A stretch of 64,000 nt of DNA, taken from assembly GCF_009909185.1 (NCBI RefSeq), contig NZ_JAAAMV010000021.1, positions 48,023 to 112,022 on the forward strand, written 5' to 3'. The translations under genes were made by a program, and so were the position numbers. The stretch comes from Paenibacillus glycinis (GTDB lineage: Bacteria > Bacillota > Bacilli > Paenibacillales > Paenibacillaceae). Every line of letters starts with the position of its first letter. The stretch's first letter is position 1. Of the stretch, positions 9,375 through 16,563 are shown one piece after another. The notes under the pieces are model-generated. The model saw only the letters and a list, made by a program, of their open reading frames with translations. It had not been told where the DNA came from and made no database searches.

Positions 9375-10301
9375 TTACCTCCATGGATTTTTAATAAATA
9401 TTTGAGTGCTATTTCCATTTCCGAGATTTATTGTATTACAAAAATCGATATAATCGACTTTACTAAGATCACTCATTTTCCCGCCTAATTTTGAAGTATT
9501 GTTATAATAAATATGAATTCCCTTGGTCGGAATCTGACGCAAGTATGTTAAAGCTAAACTACCAATTGGACTTGAATTACGGGACAGAAAATAAAAATCG
9601 CCGTTCATAACAGCTGGAGTATTCTCAATTGTTTGCAAATAGACATTATTATCTTGATCATAAGCTAAATCCATCCTATAGAAAGTATTTACACCATCTC
9701 TAAAAGGGAAATCATTAATTTCTATTTCGGTTGCGTTAGTATATCTTCCATATCCACCATTTAGAAGATATTCAGGCGCTCCCTTAAAATAAGGTAAAAA
9801 CGGCTTAATATCTCCAGGCTTCTTAAAATCATGTATTTTCGGTACATCCTGACTTCCAATCCAAACAAACTTATTGATAACATCCCATTTCACCGCGACT
9901 CCCAATCCCTCACTCACTACGCGGAGAGGTACCATAGTTCGCCCTGAAACCGCACGCACTGGCACCGATAACGTAATTGTCTTCCCGTTCACCGTCGCTG
10001 TAGAAGCTCCAATTGTTAGATTCAGAGTATTGGAACCCTTCACAATGTTGATCAACTTACCCGTCAGCGTCAACTTTCCGCCGAGCTTATCCGATACGAA
10101 ACGAATCGGCACAAGTATTGTCCCATCCTCATTCACAGGCGCCACATCCGTAGTCAACTGTCGTGCATCAAATAACAGTTTAATGGGCATGTTCGACGAT
10201 ACGATTCGAGGTGTATCCGCAAAAGCCGAAGCTCCTCCAATCATGCTGCCTGCCAATACTGCCGCGGCCAAAACAGCCGTCATCATTCTATTCCTTTTCA
10301 T
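9375..10301 (-). CDS. Secreted protein with copper-amine-oxidase-type stalk domain
   Basis: The protein has 308 residues. ATG 10301 is preferred over an in-frame TTG at 10307 because GGGGAGG sits 9 nt upstream of the ATG. A signal peptide (MKRNRMMTAVLAAAVLAG, cut near AFA) is followed at about 35-150 by a stalk domain typical of family PF07833: VPIRFVSDKLGG, a short V-N-G-K strand, then VPLRVVSEGLGV and a tryptophan strand. In Firmicutes this module is found on many exported proteins and does not imply oxidase activity. The C-terminal half (about 155-308) is unrecognised and coded by markedly AT-rich DNA. The stop lies inside the ribosome site of the 2299-residue gene, 6 bp before its TTG, so the two form an operon and the products may act together outside the cell. 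Confidence 0.8.
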   Translation of the reverse strand: MKRNRMMTAVLAAAVLAGSMIGGASAFADTPRIVSSNMPIKLLFDARQLTTDVAPVNEDGTILVPIRFVSDKLGGKLTLTGKLINIVKGSNTLNLTIGASTATVNGKTITLSVPVRAVSGRTMVPLRVVSEGLGVAVKWDVINKFVWIGSQDVPKIHDFKKPGDIKPFLPYFKGAPEYLLNGGYGRYTNATEIEINDFPFRDGVNTFYRMDLAYDQDNNVYLQTIENTPAVMNGDFYFLSRNSSPIGSLALTYLRQIPTKGIHIYYNNTSKLGGKMSDLSKVDYIDFCNTINLGNGNSTQIFIKNPWR

Positions 10302-10513
10302 GTCCAAAGTCCTCCCCGGATTTTATGCATCACGGCACATTTACCGCTAGTATCACAGCTTCTTCGGAAGCCCATATATATGACGCACTATCCTCCGGCG
10401 CCCCAAGCACCTCCACCGATTAACATATTCTACCACCTTTCGCTAGATTTCGACGATACCCGTTCCCTTAAAAAATCCCCAAAGTTTTCGCGGCTCCCCA
10501 GCCTGCGAGAACG

Positions 10514-10565
10514 AAAAAAAGCACCGGCCTGCAAGCTGAATAAACCAGCCTGCAAACAGGTGCTT
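10514..10565 (-). terminator. Terminator in the glycosyltransferase/stalk-gene intergenic region
   Basis: On the minus strand AAGCACC (10565-10559) pairs with GGTGCTT (10525-10519), with further internal pairing (GCAGGCTGG / CAGCTTGC), followed by seven T. It ends transcripts from the glycosyltransferase gene, or the short transcript predicted from the promoter at 10608-10636. Confidence 0.75.
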
Positions 10566-10601
10566 CCTGCTGCATGTGAGAATGCGTACGTCTATAATGA
10601 C
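10514..10601 (-). ncRNA. Candidate short RNA (~85-90 nt) between promoter and terminator
   Basis: A consensus-like sigma-A promoter lies only about 7 nt before the start of this stretch, which ends at a strong terminator, and no reading frame with a ribosome site lies between. The transcript would be mostly one long hairpin with a short 5' tail. It may be a free small RNA or simply the read-through end of the upstream gene with a chance promoter match. I recognise no known RNA family. Confidence 0.3.
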
Positions 10602-10607
10602 TCCCTT

Positions 10608-10636
10608 ATTGTACGCAGGACGACGACAAATTTCAA
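10608..10636 (-). promoter_or_regulatory. Sigma-A-type promoter TTGAAA-N17-TACAAT
   Basis: On the minus strand the -35 TTGAAA is at 10636-10631, the spacer is exactly 17 bp and the -10 TACAAT is at 10613-10608. It lies after the glycosyltransferase stop (10670) and before the terminator at 10565-10514, so it does not obviously serve a protein gene. Confidence 0.55.
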
Positions 10637-10669
10637 CCTTATTTTTACATTTACGCCAGTAGCCCGCCC

Positions 10670-11821
10670 TTAAGGCTCCGATAACAGCTCCAGCCAACGT
10701 TCCGCCGAATGCCGCCACGTAAAATGCTGCTCGACGCGCCTGCGGCTCTGGCGCCCCATGTCCTGACGCAGCTGATCATTGCACAGCAGCTCCAGCAGAC
10801 GCGAGCGCATCTCCGACACGACATGATCGGGGTTGACCAGGTAGCCGGTTACGCCGTCGTCGATGATTTCCTTCATCCCGCCCGAACGCGTGGCCACGAC
10901 CGGCAGGCCGCAGGACATCGCCTCCACGTTCACGAGCCCGAACGCTTCGCGGCTGCCGGAAGGCACGACCGCCACGTCGGCGCCGAGAAACCAGCTCGGC
11001 ACCTCCGAATACGGCACGTACGGCACGAACCGCACATGGTTCCGCATCGTCCGGCCGATCCGGTGCAGCTTGCGGACGTAAGGCGTTGTTCGTTTGGAGC
11101 CGTAGAAAGCGCCGCCGACGATCACGAGCAGCACGGACGGATGCGCGCGAATGAGCTGCGGCATCAGCTTCAGCAGATGATGCACGCCCTTGATCTCCTG
11201 GAGCCGGCCCATGAACAGCACGACGCTGCGGCCGAGCCACTTCCGCCTGGTACGGAGCTCTGCCCGCTGAGTCGCCCCGGCGGCCGAGAATTGGGACGGA
11301 AACCGCTCGATGTCCACGCCGGGGTAGACGACCCGCAGCTTATCCGCGCACTGGGGGACGCGGCCGGCCGCATCCTCCCGCAGAAATTCGCTGTTCACGA
11401 TGATGCGGTCCGCGGATTGGAAACATTGGGACAGCGTCCTGGGTTGGATCGCCCGTTCCCGGATAAACGTATTGGAATGCAGGTTCAGCCAGACGCGTTT
11501 GTTCGGCAGCGCCTGCTTCAGCTTCAGCACGTAGCGCGGCCGGTTCTCGACCTGAAGCAGATCGGGACGAAGCTTGCCGATCGCGCGCTTCACGCACCGG
11601 ATGTACGTCTGTTTATTGGCAGCCGGGAACCGTTCGATGACCGCCATGCCCAACTTTCCGCGCCTGCCGAGGGAACGGCTGATTCGACCGTAGATATGGG
11701 CCTCGATACGGGAAGCGAGGAGCGGCACGGTTTTTTCCACGACGCGTTCGACCGAGCTGCTGGTTGGGGATGGCAGAGGAAACGTACCCGGCGTCACGAA
11801 GGCGACTTTGGGTTTATCCAT
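10670..11821 (-). CDS. Family 4 glycosyltransferase, CotSA-like
   Basis: Taken from ATG 11821 (AGGAGAGG about 13 nt upstream), the protein is 383 residues, the usual GT-B length. It opens with KVAFVTPGTFPLPSPTSSSV, a donor-independent N-terminal Rossmann half like that of B. subtilis CotSA/YtcC spore-coat glycosyltransferases. The C-terminal half carries the GT4 signatures: VLFMGRLQEIKGVHHLL, then a loop with SGSREAFGLVNVEAMSCGLPVVA in which the E-x7-E pair contacts the nucleotide sugar. There is no signal peptide, so it acts in the cytoplasm. The open frame extends 105 codons further upstream but that part has low-complexity shadow character. The role in spore-coat or surface polysaccharide is inferred from similarity; the donor sugar is unknown. 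Confidence 0.8.
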   Translation of the reverse strand: MDKPKVAFVTPGTFPLPSPTSSSVERVVEKTVPLLASRIEAHIYGRISRSLGRRGKLGMAVIERFPAANKQTYIRCVKRAIGKLRPDLLQVENRPRYVLKLKQALPNKRVWLNLHSNTFIRERAIQPRTLSQCFQSADRIIVNSEFLREDAAGRVPQCADKLRVVYPGVDIERFPSQFSAAGATQRAELRTRRKWLGRSVVLFMGRLQEIKGVHHLLKLMPQLIRAHPSVLLVIVGGAFYGSKRTTPYVRKLHRIGRTMRNHVRFVPYVPYSEVPSWFLGADVAVVPSGSREAFGLVNVEAMSCGLPVVATRSGGMKEIIDDGVTGYLVNPDHVVSEMRSRLLELLCNDQLRQDMGRQSRRRVEQHFTWRHSAERWLELLSEP

Positions 11822-11928
11822 GGCGCGCAGACCGCCTCTCCTGTAACAAAATGTGCTGTTACAGTTTACGCGGGATTGGCAAGCCGGCAACCGCCATGCG
11901 CCTTGCTCCGGCAAATCGAAGCGCCTAA

Positions 11929-12219
11929 CTATTTGTTCCTCGGCAGCAGCTGCGCCAGGAGCAGGCTCAGGCCGTACGGTCCGAGATAGCCGCCGCTGAC
12001 CAGAAACAAGGGACTGAGCAGCACCTCGTGCACCTGCGTCATGAACACGGTATCGTCCAGCAGCGTCCTCAATACGGCATGGGCCGCCTCCGAGAAGAAG
12101 AGCAGGTAAGCCGCGGCCGCCAGCACGTCCAGCAGCCATTTCGCACCGCGGTAAGCGTGCCTCAACCAGGTCAGCAGCATGCCTCCGATGATGACGGCAG
12201 CCAGTATGAATCCAATCAT
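11929..12219 (-). CDS. Small membrane protein of unknown function
   Basis: The protein is 96 residues from ATG 12219, which has GAGGTGA 6 nt upstream; the longer frame to 12252 lacks a good ribosome site. Two or three hydrophobic segments are visible (about 2-20, 28-45 and 70-88), separated by short polar turns. I do not recognise the family. It lies 107 bp before the glycosyltransferase gene on the same strand and may share its transcript. It is divergent from psd. Confidence 0.6.
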   Translation of the reverse strand: MIGFILAAVIIGGMLLTWLRHAYRGAKWLLDVLAAAAYLLFFSEAAHAVLRTLLDDTVFMTQVHEVLLSPLFLVSGGYLGPYGLSLLLAQLLPRNK

Positions 12220-12368
12220 TGAAATCACCTCACAACCAGCATTCGCAGTCATCGGCCGGCTTAAACCCGTGGGAATGTATTCTATTGATAATTAACCCGC
12301 GATATGTCAAACTAGTCGCAGACCATCCAGATGCTGGCCTTATCCAAGAGAGGACGTGAATTACCGGC

Positions 12369-13157
12369 ATGACCAAATGGCTGCTCCGATCCATGACCGA
12401 GCTTAGCTCGCGGAAATGGATATCGCGCATGACCGGCCGATTTGCGCAATCGCCCGCCAGCCGGCCCTTTATACCGCGATTCGCCCGAATGTACGGCATT
12501 GCCGTGCAGGAAGCCGAGAAACAGCTGCACGAATACAGCACGCTCAACGAATTTTTCACCCGACGGCTGAAGCCCGGCTCCAGGCCAGTCGATTCCGCCC
12601 CGGATGCGCTCGTGAGCCCCGTCGACGCGCTCGTTACCGGCTGCGGCCCCATACGGCAGGGCACGATCCTGAACGTCAAGGGACAGGATTATTCGATCGA
12701 AGAACTGCTTAACCGCTCGCCGCGCTTGGAGAACTACAAGAACGGCTACTATATGGTCCTATACTTAAGCCCCACCGATTACCATCGCATACATACGCCG
12801 ATCGCCGGCACGATCGTGGAACGCGAGCACGTCGCCGGCAAAGTATACCCCGTCAACGACTTCGGCCTCCGCCACATGCGCCGGGTGCTGAGCCGCAACG
12901 AGCGTCTCATCACGTACATGCGGCATGCGCACGCCGAGACCGCCATCGTCAAAGTCGGCGCCATGAACGTCAGCAGCATCAAATACGTGCTGCCGCTCCG
13001 CGACAAGATGGAGAAAGGCGACGATCTCGCCTATTTCGAATTCGGTTCCACCGTCGTGCTCTTGACGGAAGACGACAGCTTCGCCCCGCGCGCCGATCTG
13101 CGGACCGGCTTGAAGGTACGGATGGGCGAGAAGCTCGGCACGCTGAGCAATCCGTAA
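12369..13157 (+). CDS. psd: Phosphatidylserine decarboxylase proenzyme
   Basis: This 262-residue protein matches the usual length of the Bacillus enzyme (about 263). It converts phosphatidylserine to phosphatidylethanolamine at the membrane. The pyruvoyl-forming cleavage motif is FGST (Ser at about 226), followed by VVLLTEDDSF. Other family blocks are LNEFFTRRLKPGSRP, VSPVDALVTG, LSPTDYHRIHTPIAG (with the conserved His) and NERLITYM. The proenzyme is expected to cut itself at G-S into beta and alpha chains. It stands alone on the plus strand, ending at a shared terminator; the synthase gene pssA is not in the window. Confidence 0.95.
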   Translation: MTKWLLRSMTELSSRKWISRMTGRFAQSPASRPFIPRFARMYGIAVQEAEKQLHEYSTLNEFFTRRLKPGSRPVDSAPDALVSPVDALVTGCGPIRQGTILNVKGQDYSIEELLNRSPRLENYKNGYYMVLYLSPTDYHRIHTPIAGTIVEREHVAGKVYPVNDFGLRHMRRVLSRNERLITYMRHAHAETAIVKVGAMNVSSIKYVLPLRDKMEKGDDLAYFEFGSTVVLLTEDDSFAPRADLRTGLKVRMGEKLGTLSNP

Positions 13158-13189
13158 CGACCCGATACATAACGACCGATACATACGCC

Positions 13190-13221
13190 AAAGCGGCAGG
13201 CTCCCGAGCCTGCCGCTTTTT
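13190..13221. terminator. Bidirectional terminator between psd and the MocR gene
   Basis: AAAGCGGCAGGCT (13190-13202) pairs with AGCCTGCCGCTTT (13207-13219), with A and T runs on the outer sides, so it can stop both the rightward psd transcript and the leftward regulator transcript. It abuts the regulator stop codon at 13220. Confidence 0.85.
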
Positions 13222-14716
13222 AACGTTCCGCCATCATCTCCATGCAGGCCGCTTCGATCAGCGCCCCGCCGAGCGAGATCTGGGCTTCCCGTAAGTGAGC
13301 GAAGCCGAATAACGCCGTGCAGGGCGGCGCGGCATCGCCCTCCCACAACGAATCGCCCAACGACCAATTGACCCCGCGAGCCGAGCAGCGCGCCTGAAGC
13401 TCGGCATAACTTTCGGCGTCCCCCCGCCATTCGGCGTACATATGCAGCCCCGCGTCCGCCGGCACGAAGCGGAACCAGCGCGCGAGCCGCGCCTCCACTC
13501 CCTCCCGGAAAGCCAGCAGCCGGCGGCCGATGATCCGTTTCATCCGCCGGACATGCTTGGCATACGCGCCGCTTCCGATAAAATGGGCCAGCGCCCGCTG
13601 CTCCACGAGCGCCGACGGATGCGGCTCAAGCAGCGCTTTGGCCAACCGGAACGGCTCTAGCAGCGAATCCGGCAGGACGACGTAGCCGATGCGCAGATCC
13701 ACGAACATCGTCTTCGAGAACGTGCCGATGTAGACGACCCGTTCCTCGCGGTCGAGCGCCTTGAGCGGCTCCGCCGGCCGACCGCCCCAGCGCAGCTCGC
13801 TGTCGTAATCGTCCTCGACGATGACGGCGCCCTGCCGCGATGCCCAGGCCAGCAGCTCCGCCCGGCGCCGCGCGGAGAGCACCGCCCCGGTCGGATATTG
13901 CCGGGTCGGCGTGACGAGCAGCAGACGCGCGCGCCAATCCTGCGGGACGATGCCGTGATCGTCGACGGCAGCGGTGACAAGGGTACCGCCCTGGGCCGTC
14001 ACGGCGCGGCGGATGCCGGAATAGGCCGGATTTTCCACGACGACCGGCATGCCGGGCTGCACGAGCAGCATCGTCAGCAGGGCGATCGCCTGCATGGAGC
14101 CGTTCGTGATGCAGATATTGGCGGCGCCGGCGCGTATGCCGCGCTCGCGCCGCAGATCCCGCGCGATCGCCTCGCGGAGGGGCAGATACCCTTCGACGGG
14201 CGCCGTCACCGCCGGGAACGCCGCCATCATGTCCCGGATCTCCGCGTGCATCGCGGATTTCCACGCCTCCGCCGGAAACAGCTCGGCGTCCGTCTCGCGC
14301 AGCCGGAAGCTCACCTGCTCCTCCCCGGCGCCGAAGGGCAGCCAAGGGTGGCTTTCCACGAAGCCGAACCGCGCTTTCGACGCGACGAGGCGCTCGCCCC
14401 AAGACGATAAAGCGAGCGGCGCTCCAGCGTTTCCGCCCTCGCTGTCCCCCGGCGACGAGACGGCCGCCGCCACGAAGGTCCCGCTGCCGAGCTCGGCACG
14501 GGCGAAGCCTTCCGCGATCAACATGTCGTACGCGGCGTTCACGGAACCGCGCGACAGGCCGTACAGCTCAGCGAGCTTCCGGCTCGAGGGCAATTTGGTC
14601 CCGCCGCGAAGCGTCCCGTTCACGATCCCTTCCCGCAGCGCTTGGAACATCGCTTCCGTCTTGCGCCCCAGCTCCCCGTAATGCCGTTCGTAAGCAATGC
14701 GAAAATCCAAATCCAT
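13220..14716 (-). CDS. MocR/PdxR-type transcription regulator (GntR-wHTH fused to aminotransferase fold)
   Basis: The protein is 498 residues from ATG 14716 (GGGAGG 9 nt upstream). The N-terminal winged helix (about 25-85) contains LPSSRKLAELYGLSRGSV and AYDMLIAEGF, typical of GntR members. From about 130 it has a class-I aminotransferase fold: ENPAYSGIRRA, VTPTRQYPTG, EDDYDSELRW, and the PLP-lysine motif GTFSKTMFVDLRIGY. Such proteins normally sense pyridoxal phosphate or an amino compound and often control the divergent neighbour. Here that neighbour encodes a PNPOx-fold protein, so a B6- or flavin-related role is plausible. It is not certain that it is the pdxST regulator PdxR, since those genes are absent here. 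Confidence 0.85.
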   Translation of the reverse strand: MDLDFRIAYERHYGELGRKTEAMFQALREGIVNGTLRGGTKLPSSRKLAELYGLSRGSVNAAYDMLIAEGFARAELGSGTFVAAAVSSPGDSEGGNAGAPLALSSWGERLVASKARFGFVESHPWLPFGAGEEQVSFRLRETDAELFPAEAWKSAMHAEIRDMMAAFPAVTAPVEGYLPLREAIARDLRRERGIRAGAANICITNGSMQAIALLTMLLVQPGMPVVVENPAYSGIRRAVTAQGGTLVTAAVDDHGIVPQDWRARLLLVTPTRQYPTGAVLSARRRAELLAWASRQGAVIVEDDYDSELRWGGRPAEPLKALDREERVVYIGTFSKTMFVDLRIGYVVLPDSLLEPFRLAKALLEPHPSALVEQRALAHFIGSGAYAKHVRRMKRIIGRRLLAFREGVEARLARWFRFVPADAGLHMYAEWRGDAESYAELQARCSARGVNWSLGDSLWEGDAAPPCTALFGFAHLREAQISLGGALIEAACMEMMAER

Positions 14717-14769
14717 CGCGCCGATCCTCCCGAAAGTTCGCTTCTCTATGAAGTGGTCCAATAAAACTA

Positions 14770-14797
14770 ATCATAATTGGATCTTTTTGATTGTCAA
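14770..14797 (-). promoter_or_regulatory. Promoter of the MocR-type regulator (TTGACA-N16-TATGAT)
   Basis: On the minus strand a perfect -35 TTGACA (14797-14792) and a -10 TATGAT (14775-14770) are separated by 16 bp, placing transcription start near 14763, about 47 nt before ATG 14716. The same stretch is the only upstream region of the divergent PNPOx-like gene, so binding here could affect both. Confidence 0.65.
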
Positions 14798-14846
14798 TGC
14801 GCGGTGTATGCTAGGGGCTATCAATAGGAAGGCGGAGGAATGGAAC

Positions 14847-15485
14847 ATGCGCAGAACGGAATTCGAAGTTGACGAAAGCAGCAATCCGGAGGAAATCGCA
14901 AGCTTCATGGAGGAGATGAGCTTCGGCTTTCTCGGCACCGTCACGCCCGAGGGAGCGCCCGCGATGACGCCGCTTAATTTCGTCTACGTGAACGGGAAGG
15001 TCTATTTTCACGGCAGCCGGATCGGGGAGAAAATGACCCAGCTCAAAGCGAACGAGCGCGTCGCGTTCATGGCCGCGAAGGAATACGCGATCATCCCGTC
15101 GTACTTCAGCGACCCGCTGATGGCTTGCCCGGCGACGGCGTATTTCAAATCGGTGCGGCTCGACGGACGAGCCGTCGTGGTCGACGATCCCGCGGAAAAA
15201 GCCGCCGCGCTGGAAGCGCTCATGCGCAAGCTGCAGCCGGAGGGGGGCTACAAGACGATCGACGCGGCCGATCCGGATTACATTCCCCGGCTCAAGGGCG
15301 TCGCGGTCGTGCGCATCGACGCGGACCGGGTCAGCGGCAAGTTCAAATTCGGCCAAAACTTGAAGCAGCCCGCCCGCGAATCCATCACGGGCCAACTGGC
15401 CGAGCGCGATGCCCCGCTCGACGCGGAGACGATCGCGCTCATGAACCGCTATTGCCCGCATGCCGGAGGCGCGACCGGGGACTGA
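14847..15485 (+). CDS. Pyridoxamine-phosphate-oxidase-fold flavoprotein (NimA/PNPOx-like)
   Basis: The protein is 212 residues from ATG 14847, 7 nt after GGAGGA; the longer frame from 14697 overlaps the divergent regulator. It has the FMN-binding split-barrel pattern: SFGFLGTVTPEGAPAMTPLNFVYVNGKVYFHGSRIGEKMTQL broken here into its blocks (GTVTPEG, MTPLNFVY, YFHGSRIGEK, NERVAFMA), then VRLDGRAVVVDDPAEKAAAL and a C-terminal extension with FKFGQN. Family members reduce or bind diverse small molecules with FMN, and many are uncharacterised. There is no signal peptide. It is divergent from the MocR-type gene, which probably regulates it (inference). Confidence 0.8.
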   Translation: MRRTEFEVDESSNPEEIASFMEEMSFGFLGTVTPEGAPAMTPLNFVYVNGKVYFHGSRIGEKMTQLKANERVAFMAAKEYAIIPSYFSDPLMACPATAYFKSVRLDGRAVVVDDPAEKAAALEALMRKLQPEGGYKTIDAADPDYIPRLKGVAVVRIDADRVSGKFKFGQNLKQPARESITGQLAERDAPLDAETIALMNRYCPHAGGATGD

Positions 15486-15523
15486 GCCCGCGATCGGCGC
15501 ATGGCCCGGGCCGCTGCATGCAG

Positions 15524-15583
15524 AAAGCCCGCCGGCCGGCCGCCAAGGCGCAGCGCGCCTAGCGGATTTCCGACGGGCTTTTT
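15524..15583 (+). terminator. Terminator of the PNPOx-like gene
   Basis: AAAGCCCG (15524-15531) pairs with CGGGCTTT (15574-15581), and a T run follows. The loop is long and GC-rich with internal pairing. It overlaps the last codons of the convergent AraC gene. Confidence 0.6.
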
Positions 15584-16344
15584 CCCGTGTACTGCTTGAA
15601 CTGCCGGCTGAAGAAGAAAATATCCCGGTACCCCAGCGCGTCCGCGACCTCCGTCACGTTCATCCCTGCATGCATGAGCAGATGCTGCGCCCGCTCGATC
15701 CGCGTCCGGATCATGTAGGATTGGACCGAGGTGCCGATCATTTCCTTGAATTTGATCGAGAAATACCTCGGGGAAAGCTGAGCCCTCGCGGCCAGATCCT
15801 CGACGCGGTGCGCGATGCCGGGATTTTGGCGGATGTAGTTGGCGACCTCGTGGATCGCTTCGGTCAATTGGTTGCTCGCCTTGCGTTCGACGGGGCCTTC
15901 CCGGTCCTCGCGCAGAAGATGGATGATGAGCTGCTTCAGAATCAGCTGCGCTTCCTCTTCGGCCGCGTACGTCTTGACGAGGAACAGCCGGACGTAGCGG
16001 GACAGCAAGTACTCGAAATCCACCGTCTCCTGAAGCATCCGGTACGATTGCGGGACGATGTCGACCGGCTCTTTGACGTCGAAATGAATGTACGTCAGCA
16101 CGAGCGGCCGCTGCGGGTTATGCGTGGCGCTCGTGAAGTCGCCCGGCCGGAACAAGAAGCAGCTGCCCTTGCTGACGGGCACCGGCACGCCGTTCAGCAG
16201 CACTTCCCCGCTGCCGCTCCACACATAGAACAGGTCGTAATTGGCCAGCGGCTTCTCGCGCTTCTGCCACTTCCACCCCGGCTCGCACACGATCTTGGCG
16301 AAGGCCGGCTTTAATTGCAACGAATTCGGCGATACGTGAAGCAT
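15559..16344 (-). CDS. AraC-family regulator with cupin sensor domain
   Basis: This 261-residue protein starts at ATG 16344, 10 nt after GGGAGG. Residues 20-110 form a cupin-like ligand domain (GSGEVLLNGV, FLFRPGDFTSATHNPQRPL). Residues 160-261 form the double AraC helix-turn-helix with VEDLAARAQLSPRYFSIKFKEMIGTS and VTEVADALGYRDIFFFSRQFKQYTGKSP. Such cytoplasmic regulators usually control sugar catabolic genes. No obvious target lies on its strand. It is followed by a convergent gene and preceded by the plus-strand aminotransferase. The ligand is unknown. Confidence 0.85.
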   Translation of the reverse strand: MLHVSPNSLQLKPAFAKIVCEPGWKWQKREKPLANYDLFYVWSGSGEVLLNGVPVPVSKGSCFLFRPGDFTSATHNPQRPLVLTYIHFDVKEPVDIVPQSYRMLQETVDFEYLLSRYVRLFLVKTYAAEEEAQLILKQLIIHLLREDREGPVERKASNQLTEAIHEVANYIRQNPGIAHRVEDLAARAQLSPRYFSIKFKEMIGTSVQSYMIRTRIERAQHLLMHAGMNVTEVADALGYRDIFFFSRQFKQYTGKSPSEIR

Positions 16345-16495
16345 CCTTCAGCTTCCTCCCCCTCGCGGTAAACAATGTCGAAGCCATCATACAATACTGC
16401 GAAACCTTTGCCAACTTCGCCGCGGAAACGGACGGGCGATTTCAAATATTGTACGAAAAATAGCCGGGCGGTCATGGCCTTCCGCTCTTGGAAAG

Positions 16496-16504
16496 TGGTA
16501 TAAT
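16496..16504 (+). promoter_or_regulatory. Extended -10 promoter of the aminotransferase gene
   Basis: TGGTATAAT is a full TGnTATAAT extended -10 element. No good -35 lies upstream. Transcription would start near 16511, about 53 nt before the start codon. Confidence 0.55.
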
Positions 16505-16563
16505 ATCACCTAAACGGTTTCCAGCCGGAAGCCAATTACGAGAATGATCTACCGGAAGGATGA

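Noticed and set aside
14787..14812. Plus-strand promoter TTGATT / TATGCT for the PNPOx-like gene
   Set aside because: The spacing is only 14 bp and no better pair was found, so no promoter is listed for that gene.
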